Assembly (NCBI RefSeq): GCF_030682515.1
Contig: NZ_JAUXOD010000013.1
Location: 1 to 34,176 of the forward strand
From: Hoeflea sp.
Lineage (GTDB): Bacteria; Pseudomonadota; Alphaproteobacteria; Rhizobiales; Rhizobiaceae
Direction of reading: 5' to 3'
DNA length: 34,176 nt
In this document: one piece after another, positions 10,201-18,747 of the stretch
Layout: each line of letters starts with the position of its first letter
How positions within the stretch are numbered: position 1 is the stretch's first letter
Notes under the pieces: generated by a model
What the model was told of the DNA's origin: nothing
What the model saw: the letters and a program-made list of their open reading frames with translations, nothing else
Databases searched by the model: none
Translations under genes and position numbers: made by a program

Positions 10201-10863
10201 ATGCCCCACCCCTCGCCCGCCCTGCTGACCAGGCTCCTGGTCGCCAGCCACAATTCCGGCAAGATCTCGGAGATGCGCGACCTGTGCGGGCCGCTCGGCA
10301 TCGAGGTGACTTCGGCCGCCGAGCTCGGCCTGCCCGAGCCCGAGGAGACCGGCGACACGTTCGAGCTCAATGCCGCGACCAAGGCGCTCGCCGCCGCGCG
10401 CGCCTCGGGCCTGATCGCGCTCTCGGATGATTCCGGCCTGGTGGTGGATGCGCTCGACGGCGCGCCCGGCGTCTACACCGCCGACTGGGCGACGCTCGCC
10501 GACGGCAGCCGCAGCTTCGAGGTCGCCATGCAGAAGGTCGAGGACGCGCTCAAGGCGCGCGGGGCCGTGACCGGTGCAGCGCGCACCGGCCGGTTCGTGA
10601 GCGTGTTGTGCCTGGCCACACCCGAGGGCGAGACCAGCTTCTATCGCGGCGAGGCGCCGGGCGTGCTGGTTTGGCCGCCGCGCGGGTCATCAGGTTTCGG
10701 CTACGATCCGATGTTTCGGCCCGATGGCCATTCCCGCACCTTCGGCGAGATGCCGGCCGAGGAGAAGCACGGCTGGAAACCCGGCCAGGCGACCGCGCTG
10801 TCGCACCGGGCGCGCGCCTTCAAGCTGTTTGCGGAGCAACGCCTGGGCGTTCCCACCCCGTGA
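10201..10863 (+). CDS. rdgB: XTP/dITP pyrophosphatase (non-canonical purine NTP pyrophosphatase)
   Basis: Hydrolyses dITP, XTP and related damaged nucleotides to monophosphates, keeping them out of DNA and RNA. It is 220 residues long with the Ham1/RdgB motifs: [14 protein letters not shown] at the N-terminus, [25 protein letters not shown] in the middle (SDDSGL is the catalytic region), [10 protein letters not shown], and SHRARA near the C-terminus. The start lies 6 bp after the rph stop. Its stop TGA overlaps the GTG start of hemW by 3 of 4 bases (GTGA), indicating translational coupling. Confidence 0.96.
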   Translation: MPHPSPALLTRLLVASHNSGKISEMRDLCGPLGIEVTSAAELGLPEPEETGDTFELNAATKALAAARASGLIALSDDSGLVVDALDGAPGVYTADWATLADGSRSFEVAMQKVEDALKARGAVTGAARTGRFVSVLCLATPEGETSFYRGEAPGVLVWPPRGSSGFGYDPMFRPDGHSRTFGEMPAEEKHGWKPGQATALSHRARAFKLFAEQRLGVPTP

Positions 10864-12080
10864 GCCAGGTTTCCTCGACCGCCGGCGACGTCGTGCCGGA
10901 CAGCAACTCACCCGATGCCATTGCACCCGACACCGGCAATCCCGGTTTCGGCGTCTACCTGCACTGGCCATTCTGCGCCGCCAAATGCCCCTATTGCGAT
11001 TTCAACAGCCATGTCCGCCACGCGGGCGTCGACCAGCAGGCCTATGTCGCAGCCTTTGCCCGCGAGATCGCCACGATGCGCGAGATCTCCGGTCCGCGCG
11101 TCGTCACCTCGATGTTCTTCGGCGGCGGCACGCCCTCGCTGATGGCGCCCGAGACGGTCGCCGCCATTCTCGACGCCGTGCGCGCAGCCTGGGTGGTGCC
11201 GGACGGCATCGAGATCACGCTCGAGGCCAATCCGTCGAGCGTCGAGGCCGGCCGGTTCCGCGGCTACCGCGACGCAGGCGTCAACCGCGTGTCGATGGGC
11301 GTGCAGGCCTTGAACGATGCCGATCTCAGGCGGCTGGGACGGCTGCATGACCGGGCCGAGGCGCTGAAAGCCATTGGCCTGGCGCGCGAGATCTTTCCGC
11401 GGATGTCGTTCGATCTGATCTATGCGCGGCCCGACCAGACCCTTCAAGGCTGGGAAGCGGAACTCAAGGAAGCCATCTCGCTCGCCGCCGACCATCTGTC
11501 GCTTTACCAGCTGACGATCGAGGAAGGCACCCCGTTCTACGGGCTGCACAAGGCCGGCAAGCTGATCGTGCCCGATGGCGAGCTGTCGGCCGACCTTTAC
11601 GAACTGACCCGGCAAGTGTGCGAGGATCACGGGCTGCCGGCCTATGAAGTCTCCAACCACGCCCGCCCCGGCGCCGAGAGCCGGCACAACCTCACCTACT
11701 GGCGCTACGGCGACTATGCCGGCATCGGACCCGGCGCCCATGGGCGGCTGCTCACGCCGGAAGGCAAGATCGCCACGGCGACCGAACGCACGCCGGAGAA
11801 ATGGCTGGAGCTTGTCGCGGCCAACGGCCACGGCATGGTCGAGACCACCGAACTGGGCCTGTCAGAACAGGCCGACGAGCTGCTGCTGATGGGGCTCCGG
11901 CTGCGCGAAGGCATCGACCTCAACCGCTGGAGCGCGCTTTCGGGCCGCACGCTCGACACTGAACGGACCTCTTTCCTGATCAGCCACGGCATGATCGAGG
12001 AGATGGGCCCCGACCGCATCCGCTGCACGCCCGAAGGCATGCTGGTGCTCGACGCTGTGGTGGCGGACCTTGCGTTCTGA
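10860..12080 (+). CDS. hemW: Radical SAM heme chaperone HemW (coproporphyrinogen III oxidase-like)
   Basis: A 406-residue radical SAM protein. The iron-sulfur motif [10 protein letters not shown] (CxxxCxxC followed by F, the HemW version) follows GVYLHWPFC. Further family blocks are [28 protein letters not shown] and [20 protein letters not shown]. HemW binds and delivers heme and lacks the true HemN activity, so older oxygen-independent CPO annotations are probably wrong for this subgroup. A longer open frame begins at 10608, but the sequence before 10860 is the out-of-frame rdgB coding region. The GTG at 10860 within the rdgB stop is the likely start. Confidence 0.94.
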   Translation: MSQVSSTAGDVVPDSNSPDAIAPDTGNPGFGVYLHWPFCAAKCPYCDFNSHVRHAGVDQQAYVAAFAREIATMREISGPRVVTSMFFGGGTPSLMAPETVAAILDAVRAAWVVPDGIEITLEANPSSVEAGRFRGYRDAGVNRVSMGVQALNDADLRRLGRLHDRAEALKAIGLAREIFPRMSFDLIYARPDQTLQGWEAELKEAISLAADHLSLYQLTIEEGTPFYGLHKAGKLIVPDGELSADLYELTRQVCEDHGLPAYEVSNHARPGAESRHNLTYWRYGDYAGIGPGAHGRLLTPEGKIATATERTPEKWLELVAANGHGMVETTELGLSEQADELLLMGLRLREGIDLNRWSALSGRTLDTERTSFLISHGMIEEMGPDRIRCTPEGMLVLDAVVADLAF

Positions 12081-12176
12081 GGGATGCGGGCGGGCTTTGC
12101 GGGAACTCAAGCGCAGCACTCAAGCCGCTTTGAGCAAGTGCCGCAGGATCGCCCGTTATTGAGACGGATTGAGTCT

Positions 12177-12204
12177 TGAAACAGAATGCCATGATCCTGT
12201 TTCA
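12177..12204. repeat. Imperfect palindrome, copy 1 (between convergent genes)
   Basis: TGAAACAG (12177-12184) and CTGTTTCA (12197-12204) are exact inverted arms around a 12-nt loop beginning AATGCCA. Four T follow on the plus strand. A close relative lies at 14760-14786. Both copies sit between convergent genes, so a bidirectional terminator or dispersed palindromic repeat is possible. Confidence 0.6.
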
Positions 12205-12282
12205 TTTTCGGTTGTCAGGAATGGGGTGGTTTGCGGACTAACGGCTTTCCGTGAGCCAGGGAAGCAGGACTGCAACGCTCAT

Positions 12283-12860
12283 CTACAGCTGCTTTCGGGA
12301 TATCCGATAGACGGACGCGGGTGGGAAGTTCAGCAGCGCGCGTCCGATGAGCTTGGCCTCCAAACCCAGTAGCCTGAGAATTTTCTGAGGGACCGGGCAC
12401 CGGGGCCCGTAAGTGAATTGGTAGAACGAGCCATCGGGAACGAGATGCCTGAACGCGCCGGACATGATCGCCTCGACCTGGTTCGTTGTCATCGAAAGGA
12501 GGGGCAGCCCGCTAACGACTACACCGACCGGGCCGCGAATGCCGAAGCTTCCGAGCTCGGCGGCATCTTCCTCGATGAGGTTGCACGCGGGAAGCGTCGG
12601 GAGAGCATGCTGGCGAACTCGCGGCCCATTTCGACGAGAACGAGGTTCTGTTCCGCTACGCCGCGCGCGATAATGGCACGGGTAAAGGCGCCGGTACCCG
12701 GACCGAGTTCGATGACGGGGCCGCAGCTTCCGTCAAGTTCTTGCGTGATCAATTGAGCAAGCGAACGCCCGGACGGGACAATCGAAGCGACGCGCAGCGG
12801 CTTTCGGCTCCATGCGCGAAAGAAGACGAATGCGTCCGTGGACGCGCATCTGGAATTCAT
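12283..12860 (-). pseudogene. Frameshifted class I SAM-dependent methyltransferase
   Basis: The first part (12860 down to about 12582) reads as a Rossmann methyltransferase, with PSGRSLAQLITQE followed by GPVIELGPGTGAFTRA (SAM-binding motif I) and ENLVLVEMG (motif II-like acidic end). After SRRFPRA the frame runs into unrelated sequence and stops. One base away in frame the protein continues LIEEDAAELGSFGIRGPVGV, then VVSGLPLLSM and MTTNQVEAIMSGAFRHL, to a stop at 12283. One missing C (ACCTC for ACCCTC on the coding strand, near 12579-12582) explains the break. The rest is intact, so the lesion is recent or a sequencing error. It resembles rhizobial phospholipid N-methyltransferase-type proteins; substrate uncertain. 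Its ATG overlaps the stop of the upstream epimerase (ATGA), so they form one operon. Confidence 0.75.
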
Positions 12861-13843
12861 GGTCGGAGAGCTCCCGCGCGCATTTCCTCGACGCCTTGCT
12901 CCCAGGTGACGACCGGAGCGTATCCAAGTTCGTTTCGTGCACGGCTGTCAGACATGGTGAAGTCGTAGCCGACCAGTCGCAGCATCTGGCGCGTCAGCGG
13001 CGGCTCCCCCTTGAGGCGGAAGGTGCGCCATGCAGCTTCCATGACAGTCGCCAGGAACCAGGCGAGGCCAAGCGGGGCAGACCTGGAGCCCGGATCAACG
13101 CCCTGTGTGGCAAGCAAGGTCCCCATGACCTCCCGCAGGCTTCGGTCCTTGCCGTCGGTCACGAAGTAGGCCCGACCGCCGGTCGAGCTTTCGGCCGCGA
13201 GCAGGGCGGCATGGCACACGTTCTCGACATGCGCGGTGGACATCAGGCTCCTGCCGCCGCCCGGCCACCTGAACCTCCCGGCATTCACGTTGTGGATTGT
13301 CTCCCGGATCATGGGCATGTCAGCGCCCCAGATCATTGGGGGCAGGATGATCGCGGTTCGCATGCCGGCAGGATCGTCGGCTTCGATCAGAATCTGCTGC
13401 GCGCGCCCTTTGCTGGCGATGTAGGGTGCCCAGCGAGGGAAGGCGAGCGGTGCGTCTTCGGTCACTCCGCGCATCGGCCTTCCCGGCCCCATGACGACGG
13501 CACCCGCGCCGATCTGAATGAAACGCTTGACCCCCTGCGCCTTCGCTGCCGCGAGGACATTACGGGTTCCGTCGACATTCGCCCGCTCGAACGCTTCTGC
13601 CGACCCCCACAGCTTGAACATGGCTGCGGCATGGAACACCACTTCGGCGTCACCGATCCCACGTGACAGCGCCTCGACGCTGTCGAGGTCGCCCGGCACC
13701 GGTACGGCACCCAGTGCTGTCAGTTTCGCCGCATCACCGGGTGATCGGTGCAGGGCGCGGACCTGCCAGCCTCTGTTCACGAGCATCTTTATCAGTCGAC
13801 CACCGAGAAAGCCGGTGCCACCCGTTACGAAGGCCTTTGTCAT
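12857..13843 (-). CDS. NAD(P)-dependent epimerase/dehydratase (extended SDR)
   Basis: A 328-residue extended short-chain dehydrogenase. The nucleotide-binding motif TGGTGFLG is at residues 8-15, the NVDGTRNVLAAA block follows, and the catalytic YIASK (YxxxK) is intact. It is similar in layout to dihydroflavonol reductase/3-beta-hydroxysteroid dehydrogenase-like SDRs; the substrate is unknown. The start MTKAFVTGG has GAGGTGG upstream and is preferred over an upstream in-frame codon. Divergent from a TetR gene with a shared dyad operator, so it is almost certainly the TetR target. The next gene in the operon is the frameshifted methyltransferase. Confidence 0.87.
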   Translation of the reverse strand: MTKAFVTGGTGFLGGRLIKMLVNRGWQVRALHRSPGDAAKLTALGAVPVPGDLDSVEALSRGIGDAEVVFHAAAMFKLWGSAEAFERANVDGTRNVLAAAKAQGVKRFIQIGAGAVVMGPGRPMRGVTEDAPLAFPRWAPYIASKGRAQQILIEADDPAGMRTAIILPPMIWGADMPMIRETIHNVNAGRFRWPGGGRSLMSTAHVENVCHAALLAAESSTGGRAYFVTDGKDRSLREVMGTLLATQGVDPGSRSAPLGLAWFLATVMEAAWRTFRLKGEPPLTRQMLRLVGYDFTMSDSRARNELGYAPVVTWEQGVEEMRAGALRP

Positions 13844-13872
13844 TTCGCCACCTCTGCGCAAGCATTGTTGTT

Positions 13873-13904
13873 ACAAGTTACATATTACGTAATCTGTAAC
13901 TTGT
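13873..13904. promoter_or_regulatory. 32-bp dyad operator between the epimerase and tetR genes
   Basis: Outer arms ACAAGTTACA (13873-13882) and TGTAACTTGT (13895-13904) are exact inverted repeats. The centre is another perfect palindrome, ATTACGTAAT (13884-13893). Only one base pair of the 16 in each half fails to match. Symmetry and position between divergent TetR and target genes make this the TetR operator (inference). Confidence 0.8.
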
Positions 13905-13910
13905 TGACAA
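13882..13910 (-). promoter_or_regulatory. Predicted promoter of the epimerase operon
   Basis: On the minus strand, TTGTCA (13905-13910) and TAATAT (13882-13887) are separated by 17 bp. Both elements lie on the dyad, so bound repressor would block RNA polymerase. Confidence 0.5.
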
Positions 13911-13932
13911 GGGGTGGGTGCGCACCTATTTT
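13904..13932 (+). promoter_or_regulatory. Predicted promoter of tetR
   Basis: TTGACA (13904-13909) and TATTTT (13927-13932) are separated by 17 bp. The -35 touches the right edge of the dyad, giving autorepression. Transcription would start within a few bases of the ATG at 13940, and no clear Shine-Dalgarno is seen, so the mRNA may be leaderless. Confidence 0.5.
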
Positions 13933-13939
13933 TCTCGCC

Positions 13940-14581
13940 ATGTCAGAAAAGCAGAACGTCATCTCGCCCACGGCAATCCTCGAGGCTGCGACGGCGCTCG
14001 TCCGTCGACTGGGCGAAGGCAAGACGAATATGGTGGATATCGGCAGGGCGCTCGGGGTCAGCCACGCTGCGCTCTATCGGCTCTTTCCCTCCAAGGCCGC
14101 GGTCATGGACGCCATCGTCCAAGAGGCCATGGACGAAGAGGAGGAACTTGCCGGGAAGTGGTTGGACGCGGAGGGACCGGCTGCCGAACGCCTGTTGCAC
14201 ATGGTTCTCGACATCCACCATCGCAAACGCACGCGGTTCACAGGTGACCGGGAAATCCATGACCTGTATCGGCGTATCCTGGTCGAGCGGCAGGACATGA
14301 TCATGGCTTACTCGCAGCGCATGACCCGGCTGATCCAGAAGCTGATCGCTCAAGGTGTCGACCGGGGAGAGTGGCACGTCAGCGACGTGCCCCAGGCGGC
14401 GAGCGTGGTGCGCGACGCGGTCACGGCATTCGTTCATCCCCTACTGCTCGCGCAGGCCATCGAGGCAAATGCACCTGTCGAGGATCAGCTCCGCGCCACG
14501 GTAGCGACCCTCAGCCGAGCCTTTGAGGCTGGTGTCGACTATAGCAGCATCCGTCCGTTGGGGAGTCGTTCAAAGCCCTAG
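13940..14581 (+). CDS. TetR-family transcriptional regulator
   Basis: A 213-residue TetR repressor. The N-terminal helix-turn-helix spans about residues 8-55: ILEAATALVRRLGEGKTNMVDIGRALGVSHAALYRLFPSKAAVMDAI contains the recognition helix SHAALYRLFPSK. The C-terminal helical ligand-binding domain is of ordinary length. The frame is open far upstream, but the similarity starts at MSEKQNVISP. It is divergent from the epimerase/methyltransferase operon and shares a dyad operator with it, so it probably represses both that operon and itself. The ligand is unknown. Base composition of this cassette is slightly lower in GC than the flanking housekeeping genes, suggesting acquisition. Confidence 0.9.
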   Translation: MSEKQNVISPTAILEAATALVRRLGEGKTNMVDIGRALGVSHAALYRLFPSKAAVMDAIVQEAMDEEEELAGKWLDAEGPAAERLLHMVLDIHHRKRTRFTGDREIHDLYRRILVERQDMIMAYSQRMTRLIQKLIAQGVDRGEWHVSDVPQAASVVRDAVTAFVHPLLLAQAIEANAPVEDQLRATVATLSRAFEAGVDYSSIRPLGSRSKP

Positions 14582-14759
14582 CCTGAGATCGGAGCGGGAG
14601 TGCTCCGACTGCGCCCGGCCCTTCAGCCAATGGCATGTTTGCACGATCCCAAGGCGGTGAGCGGTAGCTTCAGAAGCTGCGTCAATCGGAAGGGAATGGC
14701 CGCTTTCGGGAAATTCCCACGAACGCCGCCATGTCTCTTGTGAGGTCGCTAGCGGTCTA

Positions 14760-14786
14760 TGAAACAGAATTGCCAACACTGTTTCA
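14760..14786. repeat. Imperfect palindrome, copy 2
   Basis: TGAAACAG (14760-14767) and CTGTTTCA (14779-14786) are exact inverted arms with an 11-nt loop beginning AATTGCCA. Arms and the first loop bases match the copy at 12177-12204. The surrounding 14582-14815 intergenic stretch between convergent tetR and SulP genes shows no other feature I can support. Confidence 0.6.
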
Positions 14787-14815
14787 CAGTCCACATACCA
14801 GGCTTCCACAGCCCC

Positions 14816-16081
14816 TCACCTGTCCGGCTCGGACCAATCCGTCTCCACCGCCTTGCGCCGGCTCAGTCTCAAGGCGAGGCCCACCGACACGCCGACGCCG
14901 ATGGCGACCGTCAGGTCGACGAGCACCGTCAGCACCAGCGTCAGCAGCAGCAGCAGGATGTCGCTCTTGCGACCCCGCGCGTATTCGCTCCATTTGTGCG
15001 GCTCGGTCATGTTCCAGGCGGTGATGATCAGCAGTGCCGCGAGCGCCGGCATGGCGAGATAGCCCGCGAGCGGGGCTGCGAGCAGCATCACCAGGAGGAT
15101 AATGGCCGCATGGACGAGGCCCGCGACCGGTGTCTTGCCGCCGGCCTTGATGTTGGTCGCGGTGCGCGCGATGGCGCCGGTGGCGGGAAGGCCGGTGAAC
15201 AGCGCCGAGCCGATATTGGCGATGCCCTGGGCTGTCAGTTCGGCATTTGGCCGGTGCTGGCCCTCGATCATCTTGTCGGCGACCATGGCCGAGAGCAGCG
15301 ATTCGACGCCTGCCAGAAAGGCGATGACGAGGGCGGACGGCAACAGCTCGATCATGCGGGAGGGCGACAGGTCGGGCAGTTGCGGCCAGGGCATCTGGTT
15401 GGGCAACTCGCCAAAGCGGGAATAGAGCGTGTCGACGGGCAGCGCCATCAGCGCCACGAAGGCCGAGCCGACCCCGACGGCGATGATGAGGCCGGGAAAT
15501 CGCGGAAACAGCCGGCGCAGCAGCACGATCAGGATGAGCGTCATCACGGCAATGCCGAAGGACGGCAGGCTGAAGCTTTCGCGCGCCTCCCAGAGCACCG
15601 GGATCTTTTCCAGGAAATCGGCCGGCACCTCGGCCACCGAAAGCCCCAGGAAATCCTTGAGCTGGCTGGTGGCGATGATGATGCCGATGCCGATGGTAAA
15701 GCCGTTGACCACCGCTTCGGGCACGAAAGCGATCAGGTTCCCGGCGCGGAAATAGCCGGCAATCATCAGAATGACGCCCGCCATCAAGGTGGCCAGCACC
15801 AGGCCGTCATAGCCGTGCTGGGCGATGACGCCGAAGACGACGACGATGAAGGCGCCGGTCGGCCCGCCGATCTGGACCCGGCTGCCGCCAAACAGCGAGA
15901 TCAGGAACCCGCCGACAATGGCGGTGATGATGCCCTTGGCCGGGTCGGCGCCCGAGGCGATGGCGATGGCGAGGCTCAATGGCAGGGCGACCATGGCGAC
16001 GGTGGCGCCGGCCAGGAGGTCGCTCACGAACAGCTGCCAGCTGTAGGTCTTCATGGTGGTGAGAATCTTGGGCTGGCGCAT
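14816..16081 (-). CDS. SulP-family anion transporter lacking a STAS domain
   Basis: Inner-membrane transporter of the SLC26/SulP family (sulfate, bicarbonate or other anions). It has 421 residues, almost entirely hydrophobic helices. Family blocks include ALPLSLAIAIASGADPAKGI, GGSRVQIGGPTGAFIVVVFG and GFTIGIGIIIATSQLKDFLG, then PATGAIARTATNIKAGGKTP. The protein ends directly after the last helix (LALRLSRRKAVETDWSEPDR), so the cytosolic STAS domain of typical 500-residue or longer members is missing. This short form is known in some bacteria, and the stop looks natural. The ATG at 16081 is used; an alternative is MKTYSWQ nine residues later. Confidence 0.88.
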   Translation of the reverse strand: MRQPKILTTMKTYSWQLFVSDLLAGATVAMVALPLSLAIAIASGADPAKGIITAIVGGFLISLFGGSRVQIGGPTGAFIVVVFGVIAQHGYDGLVLATLMAGVILMIAGYFRAGNLIAFVPEAVVNGFTIGIGIIIATSQLKDFLGLSVAEVPADFLEKIPVLWEARESFSLPSFGIAVMTLILIVLLRRLFPRFPGLIIAVGVGSAFVALMALPVDTLYSRFGELPNQMPWPQLPDLSPSRMIELLPSALVIAFLAGVESLLSAMVADKMIEGQHRPNAELTAQGIANIGSALFTGLPATGAIARTATNIKAGGKTPVAGLVHAAIILLVMLLAAPLAGYLAMPALAALLIITAWNMTEPHKWSEYARGRKSDILLLLLTLVLTVLVDLTVAIGVGVSVGLALRLSRRKAVETDWSEPDR

Positions 16082-16176
16082 GTCATGAGCCTGTTGTTGA
16101 AATCGGGAATGCCACCTGTCCGCATATGTGCGGCGGTATAAGTCCGGGTCAGGTCGCCGATGCGGCCTGACGAGAT

Positions 16177-16446
16177 CTAGTCCTGCCCGGGCGGAGCCTC
16201 GGCGGCCTTGAGCCTGACGCCGCGCCCGCCCCTGTCGCTGCGGGCGTCATCGCCGATCAGCTCGATGCCGGCCTTGTCGAGTGCCGCGACCACCTTGGTG
16301 AGCGTGTCGACGATGCCCCGGACATTGCCGTCGCTGGCTTCCATCCGCTGGATAGTCGGCAGCGACACGCCCGCAAGCGCCGCGAGGGTTTTCTGGTCCA
16401 TGCCCAGAAGCGCGCGGGCGGCGCGCAATTGCGAAGCGGTGATCAT
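16177..16446 (-). CDS. Small XRE-type helix-turn-helix regulator
   Basis: An 89-residue protein with a Cro/C1-type helix-turn-helix at residues about 3-57 (ITASQLRAARALLGMDQ, TLAALAGVSLPTIQRMEAS) and a short basic tail. Such single-domain proteins bind DNA as dimers. The start MITASQL has GAGAGGAC upstream; an in-frame start ten residues earlier lacks one. Upstream of it (16486-16514) AGCATC occurs twice as a direct repeat around a CATCATGATG palindrome, a possible operator. It lies between the SulP gene and the GGDEF-EAL gene on the same strand; its targets are unknown. Confidence 0.82.
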   Translation of the reverse strand: MITASQLRAARALLGMDQKTLAALAGVSLPTIQRMEASDGNVRGIVDTLTKVVAALDKAGIELIGDDARSDRGGRGVRLKAAEAPPGQD

Positions 16447-16556
16447 GGGTGTGTCCTCTCGCCTCAGCCTTGGCATGCATGTATATAACCAGCATCATGA
16501 TGTGTAAAGCATCAATCCTGGCCTTTCAGATATGAAGCGATGAAGGTGTGTGCGGC

Positions 16557-18551
16557 TTACCCGGCGGCCTGCGCCTCGACCGGCTGGCGCAGAAAGCCGG
16601 CGACGTCGATTTCGGGCATGGGGCGCGAATAGAAATAACCCTGGACCAGTTCCCCGCCGAGGGTTCTGAGCACCGCCATTTCCTCCTCGGTCTCCACACC
16701 TTCGATGACACAGCTCAGGCCCATGTCGGAGCTCAATGCAAGCAGCGACTTGACGATCTTGAAACTCGCCGGGTTCTTGTTGAGGTCGGTGACGAAACTG
16801 CGGTCGATCTTGATCTTGGTCAGCGGCAAGGCGTGGAGCTGGCTGAGACTGGAATAGCCTGTGCCGAAATCATCAAGCGCAATGCCGCAGCCCAGCGCCT
16901 TGAGCATGTCGATGGCGATCTTGGCCTGCGCGAAATCATACATCATGGCGGTTTCGGTGATCTCGAAATCCAGGCGCCTGGGATCCACGCCACTGCCAAG
17001 GATGTTGGCGACAATGGCCACGGCCCCCTCGGAGGTGCTGATGTCATGGGTCGACAGATTGAAGGACAGCCCCACGTCGTCAGGCCAGCGCGAGGCCGAA
17101 GCCAGCGCCTTCCTGAGCAGCACGCGAGTCATCGGACCGATCAGGCCGGTCCGTTCCGCCACGGGGATGAACTGGCCGGGCGGCACATTCCCCAGAACCG
17201 GACTGGTCCACCGCGCCAGGGCCTCGAAGGCTATTGTCCTTCCGGTCCTGATATCGACGATGGGCTGGAAGTGGACCTCGATTTCCTGTTCGAGATCGGC
17301 CTGAACGAGCGCGTGCTCAATCCGCTTGTCCTTCTCGATTTCGACGACATGGCTGTTGGCAAACAGGGCGGCATGGCCGCGGTTGGAGCGTTTGCCCTGG
17401 TAAAGCGCATAGTCGGCCCGCTCATAGAGATCATGGGCGCTGTCAGCCATTTCGGGATAGACGGCGAACCCGATCGACCCCGAGATCTGCACATTTGCTT
17501 CCGCAAGCACGAATGGATCGCGCAAGGCCGCGCAGATCCGCTCGCCAAGCGCCAGCAGGTCCTCATTGCCGGGACAGTCGGCGACCGTCAGCGCAAATTC
17601 ATCCCCACCGAGCCGGGCGATGTGGGTGTTGTCTTCCGTGAGAGCCGCAAGCCGTTTGCCAACTTCGACCAGAAGGCTGTCGCCGACCTTGTGGCCGTAC
17701 AAATCATTGACCGGCTTGAAGCCATCCAGATCGAGGATGCCGACGGCGAGTCGACGTTCGCCGTTTGCGGCGAACATCTCGTCAAGATGAGCGAAGAACT
17801 GGCGGCGATTGGGAAGCCCGGTCAGGCTGTCGAGATTGGCGAGGCGTAAGTTCTCCTGGCTCACGGTTTCGAGCTTGCGCCGCGCGCTCACCGCGCCGGC
17901 AAAGTACCGGAACTGCACCGTGACCACCATCAGCAGGGCGATCGACACCAGCGCCAGATTGACGGCCATGCCCGCGAACGCCGCAACGCCGGTCAGGCTA
18001 AACCATGTGACGAAACCCGCATTGATGGCAATGGCGGCGATGAAGGCCGCGGACGGCAGCTGCTGCAGGCAGATGATGACGCCCAGGCCGGTAATGCCTA
18101 TGAAGAAGGCAATATTGCCCTGCAGATAGGCGTTTCCATAGGGGAAGAGCGCCAGCGCCCAGCCCGTCAGCATGACCGAGAGGACGAAGGCGAACAGGTT
18201 GGTCTGCCTCAACGCCTTCCGTGCAGCCTCGGGGGTCGGCGCCGTGTGCCTCGCCCGCCACCAACTCAGCAGGCGCACACCACATATGAGGGTGAACCCA
18301 ATGGGGACGTGAATGGCCAGCCATGCCGGAGCAACTGTCACGAAATTCATCGCAAGCGCCCAGGCGTTGATCAGCACGATAGAGTACATCAACGGCACCT
18401 GGCTCGAGAAGACCCCGAACTGGGCCTTGAGCAGATCCGGATTGCCGTCAGACACCGAAAGTTGACGGTAAATGGGCCCAAAAATCGATCGCAGCATTCG
18501 TGCAGCCGTCTGGTTGGAGGCCGGAATTGTCCCCGACAAGACGCCGACCAT
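16557..18551 (-). CDS. Membrane-bound GGDEF-EAL cyclic-di-GMP protein
   Basis: A bifunctional-type c-di-GMP enzyme of about 664 residues. The N-terminal half has six or so membrane helices (about residues 55-220, a MASE-like sensor region). A GGDEF domain follows (DSLTGLPNRRQFF; active-site RLGGDEF intact near residue 317), then an EAL domain (FEALARW, FNLSTHDI, ITETAMMYD, ALDDFGTGYSSL, KIDRSFV, VIEGVETEEE). Both active sites look complete, so either synthesis or hydrolysis is possible. There is no evident RxxD inhibitory site just before GGDEF. The start is uncertain: TTG 18563, ATG 18551 or ATG 18497 (MLRSIFGPIYRQ) are all in frame without a strong ribosome site; the last may be the true one. 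Confidence 0.92.
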   Translation of the reverse strand: MVGVLSGTIPASNQTAARMLRSIFGPIYRQLSVSDGNPDLLKAQFGVFSSQVPLMYSIVLINAWALAMNFVTVAPAWLAIHVPIGFTLICGVRLLSWWRARHTAPTPEAARKALRQTNLFAFVLSVMLTGWALALFPYGNAYLQGNIAFFIGITGLGVIICLQQLPSAAFIAAIAINAGFVTWFSLTGVAAFAGMAVNLALVSIALLMVVTVQFRYFAGAVSARRKLETVSQENLRLANLDSLTGLPNRRQFFAHLDEMFAANGERRLAVGILDLDGFKPVNDLYGHKVGDSLLVEVGKRLAALTEDNTHIARLGGDEFALTVADCPGNEDLLALGERICAALRDPFVLAEANVQISGSIGFAVYPEMADSAHDLYERADYALYQGKRSNRGHAALFANSHVVEIEKDKRIEHALVQADLEQEIEVHFQPIVDIRTGRTIAFEALARWTSPVLGNVPPGQFIPVAERTGLIGPMTRVLLRKALASASRWPDDVGLSFNLSTHDISTSEGAVAIVANILGSGVDPRRLDFEITETAMMYDFAQAKIAIDMLKALGCGIALDDFGTGYSSLSQLHALPLTKIKIDRSFVTDLNKNPASFKIVKSLLALSSDMGLSCVIEGVETEEEMAVLRTLGGELVQGYFYSRPMPEIDVAGFLRQPVEAQAAG

Positions 18552-18747
18552 ATAAGGGACCAATTAAATTAGAGTTTCCGATATGAGATCTTGTACTCCC
18601 GCCGGGGCCGGTCGAGGCGCGCGCCGGTCGCGGGCGGGTCCCAAAAATCCGCATCCCACTCGCTCTGCGGCGCAAAACTCTGCTAAACGCGGATGACACA
18701 GCAAACCCGGCTTGCCTGGCACAGGGCGCGGGAGCGGCGGAGCGGAC

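Noticed and set aside
14570-14809. Minus-strand frame of 79 codons between tetR and the SulP gene
   Set aside because: No ribosome site, no recognisable domain, and it reads through the palindromic repeat at 14760-14786.
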